NCBI RefSeq assembly: GCF_000208745.1
Contig: NC_030856.1
Span: forward strand, 5,713,955-5,777,954
Source: Theobroma cacao
Taxonomy: Eukaryota; Streptophyta; Magnoliopsida; Malvales; Malvaceae
Direction: 5' to 3'
Length of the DNA stretch: 64,000 nucleotides
The notes beneath the pieces are model-generated. The model saw only the letters and a program-made list of their open reading frames with translations, was not told the origin of the DNA and ran no database searches. Position numbers and translations under genes: made by a program. The number at the start of each line of letters is the position of its first letter. The stretch's first letter is position 1. This document shows positions 56,305 to 64,000 of this stretch, piece after piece.

Positions 56305-58724
56305 TTAGAAAGTCCACATGCAATCAAGCTCGGTAGAACCCATGGACATCTTGCCACCAGCACCAGAACCACCGTTACCTTCCTCGGACACTGCCCCCCA
56401 GTTCAGCGAGGAGCCACCGTGGGGTGGCGGTGCCGCCAATGCTGGCGGGGAGAAAAAGAAGGGTAAATGCAAATTCTCCTGAAGAGACCTTAAGCTAGGA
56501 AATGCTGAAACACCCACATTTCTTGAAAACCTTGCGATTGGATCAAAAGTATTGTTGATCATTTGAGGTGGTGGCACTGCTAGGTCAAAACCAGGGTTGA
56601 AGGCATGATGTGCAGCTGTGGTGGTGGTGGTGGTGGTGGCAGCAGCGGAAGCAGCTGCAGCAGCAATGGTGGAGAAACAGGACACGTGCTCGGGTTGGGT
56701 TTGGCTGTCGTAGGAGCAGCTGTCACGATCTGTGAGGGAAGTGGCGGTAGTGGCAGTAGCAGTTGTGGTGTGATCCAGGAGAGGTGGAAGGGAGACCGAG
56801 GAAGGTGAGCTTGGTTCTTGATAGAAAGCCACGGAGGCGTTCATGCGGGTTTTTTTGGCTCCTCCGCCAGTGTTGCTGGTGGCACCATTGCCAGAGCCAC
56901 TCTTCTTAAAGACCCTGGATATGACCCATTCATCCTAGAATAATACAACCATTTTAGCAAGTAATAAAAGCTTTTCTTTCCATCCTACTAATTGGTGGTT
57001 AATGCAACAGTGAAACTGAGGACCAATGTGTATTTTATGATATATATACTCGAAAGATGAAACAACACTTAGAAAGTTGCTCTTTTGCAGGAGAATGGCA
57101 ATTGCACAAGAAGTACAATTGCATAAGCAAACATAGAAATCATCCGTAACAGAGATTGCAAGAAAAAACACTACTAGGGAGATGAAAAAAGAAAATAGTA
57201 AGCTGCATGTTACTGTGATCTCGTATTACCTATAGTAATCTGAAATATGTCGCTGCAAAAGCCATTGAAGTGCGAAGACACAAACAGTGAGATAACATTG
57301 CTTTTAACAGACAGATTAGTAAGATTCAGTTCCTTGTTAAAAGTCCAAATCATTAAGAGGTCATATTACTGTTAGATCTTGCATTTTCAGTGTTAACCTC
57401 AAAAAAAAAAGCTGGAAAGCTCCTGGAAAGTAGGCAAAAAGAAGGGCAAAGGATCGAAACTTTTAACACAGATTAGTGAGTTTCACTTCATGGTTCAAAC
57501 AGGAACCATTTCTTTAACAGGCAATGTTACTGTTAAAATCTTAGACCTTCAGCCTTAAAAAGTGAACTGTGAAAGGTTTTGCCATTGGAATGAGTGTAGG
57601 AGAAATGGAAATTAACAGTTTCATACAGATGCTAGTATAGTAGCTTTATGGAATAATGATGCAGAAATTGTGCCTATTGAAATCCCAATGAAGACGAGCT
57701 TTTCCACTGTCTTCAAGGCAGTGCAAATGCTATTAAGATTTCCAAACATACCTTTTCAGCTCTTTAAATGAGAAAAACAGCATACGGAAACATTAATAGT
57801 GTGCATTTGTAAGCAAAACCATAACTACCATTAACTTCCTACAACACAAACCATTGCCTTAGAAAATTTCAGCCCTGTTGGGAAGCAAGGGTGAAGCAAA
57901 AAAGTACGGGTACCGTTACCAAATGGACCACAGATTGACCAAGAAGATGGAGAAAAGCCTAACATTATTTTTTCATAGATTCCCACCCCAACCCTCATTG
58001 GAAAGCATTGTTCAGAATTTAGGTTCATGGAAAAACCTAACTTTTTCAAGGTGATTTTGCGATCGATCAGCAAGTTATTACCAAAACATAACTTCTTTGT
58101 TCTAGAATTTATCATGCAGAAATAGGTATAACGTGAGAGAAGGAGAAACCTTGGAGCTTCTGGAGAGATAATGGTAAGCAAATTTGCCTTCAAGGCGATA
58201 TTCATGCATGACCCAGTTGCTCTTTTCTCCTTTAGGAGCTCTTCCTCTATAAAAAACTAGAGTCTTCTTCATTCCAACAAGTGCACATGTCTTTGAGCTA
58301 TAAATCTCCCTATCTTTTCCCGTAGCCTTCCAATAACCAGCTTCAGTTGCTCGGTTAGTTCTCAACCCAGTTGGGTACTTCCTATCTCTCAAACTAAAAA
58401 AGTACCACTCTTTCTCCCCCATCTTTGCCTTCTCTGCCATATCACACCAACACAAACCAAATAAAGGAGTTAATATCATAACAACAATCACTCATGTGTA
58501 ACGATGAAAAGGGTAGTCAGCAAAATTGATTATGATCACTTACCAGGAAGTTCCCAAGGCTCACACTTGTTAAGGTCGACCTCAGCTATAGCTCTACCAG
58601 TAAAGCTACTATCAAGAACTTTTTTCAAGAGATAGTAAGTAATAAGCTCTTCATCAGTTGGATGGAATCGAAAGCCAGGAGGTAAATGAGTATCACCGTT
58701 GTCAAAATGATGGTAACTATCCAT
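56305..58724 (-). CDS. CUC2: NAM/CUC1/CUC2-type NAC transcription factor
   Basis: Three exons, as usual for NAC genes: 58724-58544, 58433-58150 and 56934-56305; introns in phase 1 and phase 0; 364 aa. The NAC domain (about 15-165) has all five blocks: [47 protein letters not shown] with [32 protein letters not shown] with NWVMHEYRL, and [13 protein letters not shown]. The tail has the clade's short motifs: a V motif near SVAFYQEP, an L motif [14 protein letters not shown] (over the miR164 site) and a terminal CMWTF. Poly-Thr and poly-Ala runs lie between. Such proteins set organ boundaries and the shoot meristem. The NAC body looks closer to CUC2, while gene order points to the CUC1 locus; outside Brassicaceae one gene may represent both. 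The ATG chosen is the first in frame. Confidence 0.92.
56670..56690 (-). promoter_or_regulatory. miR164 target site in exon 3 of the NAC gene
   Basis: The coding strand reads AGCACGTGTCC followed by TGTTTCTCCA. Against miR164 the pairing is full except for two G:U pairs (miRNA positions 8 and 13) and the last base. It encodes the HVSCFS motif. miR164 cleavage of NAM/CUC1/CUC2 transcripts is well established, and this site has the same form as in Arabidopsis CUC1/CUC2. Confidence 0.93.
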
Positions 58725-59400
58725 ATCAAGAACCAAACAACAAAACCTTCACCCCCACTTCAAAGAGAACAACACACACAGCCCTTGCAAGCAAACTTCT
58801 AAAAACCCTAAACTTCAAAACCAAAGTGCTAACATCATGAAGTTAGCTAAACGGCTTGCGTTGGATAAGGAAGGGAGAAAAACGAGGGAGGGGGAGGGGA
58901 GTTATATTGGGGTGTCAAAGGGGGATTTGATGAATCGAGTGACTGACAGGAAAAAAAAAGGCCAAAAAAATTAATTATAAGAAGAAGAGTATGATCTGGA
59001 GCTAGAAAAATCTCTGTGTTTTTTCTCTGCTCTGTCCTCTTCCGCAATCTTTCTCTCTCTCACTCTCAAGAGCTAAGGATTATGATAAAGGGGAAAGAAA
59101 GAGAGGGTGATGTATGTATCTGAAGGGAGTGGGCTCTGGGGTTCTGTTTTGAGTATGCGTGCGTGCGTGAGAAAGTGTGCAGGTATTCTCTGTCAGTGAA
59201 GAAAATGAAAGGGAGGGAACAGAAAGTAGTTTTTATGAGAGAGTTCCTTTTAAGAGAGAGAGAGAGAGAGAAAGGAAAAAAGGAGAGAGATGGGGGGGGG
59301 GTGGAGGGTGGGGGAGGTGGGGAGATGAGAATTGAGAGGAGAGATTTCACCATGTATCGATAAAGCTGTTTCATATCTCTCCTGTCAGCACAGTACAAGA
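58725..59400 (-). promoter_or_regulatory. Upstream region of the CUC-type gene: GA repeat and G-rich tract
   Basis: The plus strand has a GA microsatellite (about 59252-59272; CT repeat on the gene strand, a possible GAGA/BPC-type site) and a G-rich tract at 59292-59322 made of G runs separated by one or two bases, able in principle to form a G-quadruplex. A telo-box-like AAACCCTAA-type sequence (AAAACCCTAAAC) lies near 58802. Transcription start not determined. Confidence 0.5.
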
Positions 59401-62400
59401 TTAAATTATCAACTTGACAGAGACATTGTAATTACACGCCACCCTCTCCCTCCCCCCTCCTCCCCCTTATTCCCATTTCCCTAAATATCCTACTCCTTTA
59501 ATCTTCAAGTAACAATCAACTTACAAGTATATTACAAACATGGAGAGTATTATGATTTGCCAAGTGTGCAACAGGTAAGACCAACCCTATACCATAAAGG
59601 CTTAATGGGTGAAGGGACTTTGAGAATTGTTTTCATTTGTCTTGTCTTGGGAGTTCTTATCTACCTGATTGAATTCAGTGAAGGAGATCATTTGTTTTTG
59701 GGGGTTTTTTGTTCATTTGTGTTAGTTCTAGGGTGTCCTTGAAGCCAGAAATGAAAAGCCATGGTTGGAGGATTCACTATTATTTCCACAGTGAACTTAT
59801 GGTTGCTATTCCTCCTTTCCCCTCCACCCCATATTATACATGACATTGTTATGGTATTGAGGTACAAATCACAGTTTGACACATAAGACAAAAATATTTC
59901 CTCAGAAAGTAAGCAAAAAAGCAAGGTGGCAAAAGAGATTTCATTTTACCCCCCCCCCCCTCCCTCCCTCCTTCCTCTGCTATTTTTTTCTTGTAGGCAT
60001 GTGCCCTTGTAGCTATGAAAATGGTTGGCACTTGTTTTTTTTTTTTTCCTTTTTCTTTGTTATATACAAAATGTGAACTTGCCTTTATTTTGGTAGGAAT
60101 TGCGGACAAATTCTACAGTGCATGGCCCCCTACCTATTTTTTGATGGATTGAATGCTGAGTACTGGGTTAGGTGACATTCTCAGCTAGGCAAAAGATAAA
60201 AAGGAAATTAAAAAAAACTGATATTTTCAGACTGAATTATGGACATCAATAAAGGATAGGAAAAATCATTTAAAATCAATTTAATTGCTAGAGACTTCAT
60301 ATCAAAACCACAACTCATCCCATTGTTTCAAGAAAATAAAATTATTCTTAGATTGTTGTAACATTTATATGTCTTCCTCTTAGTATTTCATTTTCAAGTA
60401 TAATGAATTTGGAAGTAAAAATTTTATAAAATAAGTAAGAATTAAGAATGTAAATAGAACTGTAGTAGAAGCAATATTGTCAGGTGGTTAAATAAGACAA
60501 ACAAAAAAATTAAACAGTGAGGCTTCTGATCCTAAAATCTTTGGAGTACTTCACTACTCAGTTATTTATAACACAGACTACTCAGATTATGGTCTTCCTG
60601 CAAAATCATTATCTCTTTTTAGCATTATATTTTTAAAGCTCTTAACTATTAAAAAATATATTTAAGAAACGTTTTTCTTTTTTATTATATTTAATAAATT
60701 TTTTTATTTTAAAATTAAATAAAATTTTATAATTAATGAGTGATTAATTATTATCAATTAAATTAAAACTCACTTGTTATTTTTATATTCACTTTATGTT
60801 GTTTTTAAAAATAAAAATATCGTGTAATTATTTATTATGATATATTAACATATTATATAATATAAAATTATAAATAATAATTTGACTAAAATAAGAACAA
60901 ATAGTCATCTATTAATCATAACAATTTTATTTCACTTAAAATAAAGACATAAACTTGTTATTAATTATAATAAAATAATAAAATAAAGTTTTATAAATAA
61001 TTTAAAATTTTTAAAATATTATTTTTTTGAAATTTTTTAATAATGAAAAAATTCATATTCCAAGTACTGTAATAATGAATAGATTGGAAGACAGTAGGAA
61101 TTTTCTCTCATGCTTTTGATTGATGCATTTAACTGTTCATTCTGTTGTAGAGAGAGATATATCAAATTGAAAATCTTTATGGATTCCTAATATTACAAAA
61201 ATCACGCAATATCCAGTTATCCAGTGCCCATCTTTTGTCACATATCATATCAAAAATAGTAAAAAAAATTAATAAAAGAAAATCTAATAGGATTTTCTAT
61301 CAAAATCAACTCATCCAAAATAAGATTCAATTTTATATCATGTTTTCATTAAAAGTTCAGAAAAGTGTGCCCAATTCTCAGGCTTTTCCTTTTGCCATAT
61401 CTACACAGAAATCCCCAAAATCAAACAAAATAATATTTACTGAAAGTAGACAATTCCTAAAAAAAAAAGGAATAGAGAGAAATTAGAGAAGAAAAAAAGG
61501 AAAAGCTGAGAGTAGTTGGTGAAGTGGACTTGATGATATTACAGCTAGAAGACACATCACGTACAGACAGGCTGCCTTGCTTCTGTTTCCTTTTGCAAAT
61601 TTTCCTTTGATTTCATTTTGAGTTTTAAATTTAAGAATAATAGATTTGTATATATCGATCAATTTTATGTACAATGATACAAAGGAGTTCAATTTTTAGT
61701 ATTTAGATTTAAACAAACTTGAAAAAGCAATGATCAGCTTCACTGAAGTTCATATAATTTTTTTTAATACAACCCAATTAGTTCAAATTGATTTTTTTTA
61801 TTATAATTAAAAATAAATAGATTATTCTGTTAATTTTTTTGGGAAATCAAAATGCAGACTTACATTGATTTATATTTTGTATTTAATCAAAATCAAAGTT
61901 TAAATAATGTGATTTTGATAAAAAATAATATTATAATTTATAATATTATTTAATAAATTGAAGTAAACTCTCATATTTAAAGGTGAATTTGAACATGTAA
62001 TTTTTGTAAAAAAATTTTAAATCTCGCGAGAGTTGAAATAAAATATTCACTTTCAAATGTATCACTAATTTTCTTCTTCTATTACAACAATATCAAGATG
62101 ACCCAATGAGAGTTACTGAAAAGATATTACTAAATTAAATCTCGATAATTAATCTAATTAATTTAATTTTCACTATTAAATCATTCATCGAAAATCATAT
62201 ACGTTTTATATAAACTAATTATTCATAGAATTTAATAAATTCAACTCAAATTACAACATAAATATATAGTTTTACTATTCACTTTTGTTAAAAGGCTTAC
62301 ATTTTAAATGATGTAGATCGTAATCCATTTAAATTGAAGACCTAAAAACGAATTAATAACCAATTAAATTAATGGCATTAATTAGTGGGTATCTTTTCGT

Positions 62401-63784
62401 GAGGCCAATACTAAAAGTTCTTCGAAAAAAATAATTTGTCCGGGAAAAAAGGGTACTTTGGTTTGTTTTTCTTATTTTAATATAACAAATGGGTCTTACT
62501 TTTTATGTGGCTTATTTTTTTTTTGGGGTGCTGGAATTTCAACTCATGAAATGATTAGATCACCATGCATGCATCAATTCAAGCAATCCCATCCATCCAT
62601 CACCAATCAGAAGGGAGGGCTTGATGCTATGGGATTTTGACGCGTCATGCTCGGATTTTGAGATTGTCACAGGCTTTACATCAAATCATCTCATCAATCT
62701 GCATGCTTAGGTCCATCCCTTTCTTTCTTTATATATATATATAAATATATTTTTTTTTCTTTTTCTTTCTTTCTGTCTTTCATTTGCCCAATTCCATGCT
62801 TTCTTTTTCTAGTTGTCAAGGCTTCTCTAACAGTAGTTACCTAAAAAAGCCAAAAAATCCCCCCATGATCTTCTCCTATTTTGGCCACCCCCTCGAGTTC
62901 TTCAGGTTTTCAGTTTTTCACCCTTTGGGGGCCTATCCCCTTCATGCATTTACGGCTTCCCCCCCCACACTTCTCTTCTTCTTCTTCTGTCCCTTCTTCG
63001 TAATGCTAACCCAAACATCTGGCTCCCCCAGCCACCAACCCTTGCCTTTCTTTTGTTCACGATTGGCCCTATGCCAATCCATGCAAATACTCACTTTATT
63101 TTATAACATTGAACATTTCCAACACCTACGAGTTATCTACCTCCTCAAGATTAAAGTATCATTGACAAAAAGTTATAAGAGGACATGAATGTAATAAGTA
63201 GGGAACCAGTTAAGAGAGTGACGGGTGCTGACGTTATTATTTTTCATGTAAAATTTTGAATTTATTATTAATTAATAAAATTAGTTTCATATTTAATAAG
63301 TTAATTATTTTCATGTTTATATATCAATAAAATGTTGACACGACATTGTAAATTAATTTATAATTCTAAACATAAATTGAATTATTCTAATTGATTTTTT
63401 TATCGTTAAACGTCTTCTTGATAATATAATTTAATTAAAATTTAATTTTTAAATAAAAGATGATGATTTTATCAATAATTGAACCGATTGGTTCAGTTTG
63501 ATCCCAATCCATTCCAACCAAATAAGTGTTAGTTCACTAGTTATGTAGTTTGTATTCTTTACTAAATGCATACCCTTTTATAACCAGAGCATGGCAGTTG
63601 ACTTTTGAATAAAATCCACAAAAGGAAAAAAATTCTTTCACAAAAGAAGAATAATTAAATTAAATTAACTTTAACAAAAACTGTAATTTTTTGTTAATTA
63701 TTCTTTTTTAAAAATAAAAATTTATTTTAAAATCAAACGGGAAAAAAACAAAGTAAAAAACAAAAGGCTCATGAACCGAGAGAT
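59401..63784. other. Long intergenic region upstream of the CUC-type gene
   Basis: Over 4 kb without a supported gene. Features are a C-rich/pyrimidine tract (59949-59979), very AT-rich DNA from 60640 to 62350, and CT-rich runs at 62730-62780 and 62960-62990. Open frames, including one of 134 codons at 62784-63188, show no family resemblance. Confidence 0.5.
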
Positions 63785-64000
63785 TACCTAGCGGATCGCG
63801 CGTGACGACAAGGTGAAGTAAGCCGCGCCGCCCTCCACCTACGGCGTTTCGTAGTGCGAGTCAGGGTCCCACTCTTTTATTTTCCCTCTTTATTTTGGCT
63901 CACCTGCTTCCTCCCTTCCGCTAAAATGCGCCCCTCACAAGCGCACTACGCACATCCCCATCTCTTCCCTCTATAGGCTATAAAGCGTAGATTTTTTCAT
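63785..64000 (+). promoter_or_regulatory. Possible promoter of a gene starting beyond the right edge
   Basis: After 4 kb of AT-rich DNA the base composition changes to GC-rich (63790-63960), with several CG steps and pyrimidine-rich patches. A TATAAAG box lies at 63979-63985, so transcription would start just beyond 64000. This is a guess from composition and one motif. Confidence 0.35.

Noticed and set aside
56605..56808. Gly/Ser-rich plus-strand frame
   Set aside because: Antisense to the poly-Thr/poly-Ala part of NAC exon 3.
62784..63188. 134-codon open frame upstream of the CUC-type gene
   Set aside because: Composition follows CT-rich low-complexity DNA; no domain or family resemblance; no splice or promoter context.
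1..64000. CRISPR arrays, bacterial operons, rRNA or functional tRNA genes
   Set aside because: None seen; the direct repeats present are simple tandem duplications, and the only tRNA-like sequences are SINE heads.

Overview
This window is nuclear DNA of a flowering plant, most likely a woody eudicot. The genes have introns. The products include plastid ribosomal proteins, a PPR protein and a NAM/CUC-type NAC factor with a miR164 site. The long AT-rich spacers are full of retrotransposons, hAT and MULE relatives, TRIMs and an endogenous pararetrovirus. I cannot name the species.

Layout. 1-6705: rearranged endogenous pararetrovirus (florendovirus-like), mostly on the minus strand, with a head-to-head inverted arm at the left edge. 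6900-9480: a short Copia derivative with two LTRs, flanked by a 5-bp target duplication; it ends 170 bp before a PPR gene. 9651-23900: a compact gene block with the PPR gene (+), a chimeric gene joining a plastid presequence to a bL33-type ribosomal protein (-), plastid RPS20 (-), and a 16-exon PSMD5/S5b-like proteasome assembly chaperone gene (-). 24407-30257: two intact tandem ankyrin-repeat membrane protein genes (BDA1-like); a third, frameshifted copy lies at 49595-51247. 30258-55430: a repeat-rich interval with a hAT remnant (TSD visible), a 5'-truncated LINE (TSD visible), gypsy integrase remnants, a MULE-like MITE, two 441/440-bp TRIMs, a captured-gene chimera (MORF plus ubiquitin protease fragments) and segmental duplications that accompany the ankyrin genes. 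56305-58724: a CUC1/CUC2-type NAC gene. 58725-64000: its upstream region, with no further gene until a GC-rich, TATA-containing stretch at the right edge.

Context. The order PPR, RPS20, ARM-repeat protein, CUC-type NAC matches, from memory, the Arabidopsis neighbours At3g15200, At3g15190, At3g15180 and At3g15170. The ancestral block therefore seems conserved, with about 32 kb of ankyrin genes and transposons inserted between the proteasome chaperone and the NAC gene.

Best candidate for something new: the gene at 11847-12938. Its first exon, its phase-1 and phase-0 introns and the start of its second exon resemble those of the adjacent RPS20 gene, but its last exon encodes a mitochondrial/E. 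coli-type bL33. This looks like a local capture of a plastid-targeting presequence. Exon joins were worked out by hand from splice signals and reading phase; no search or alignment program was run.
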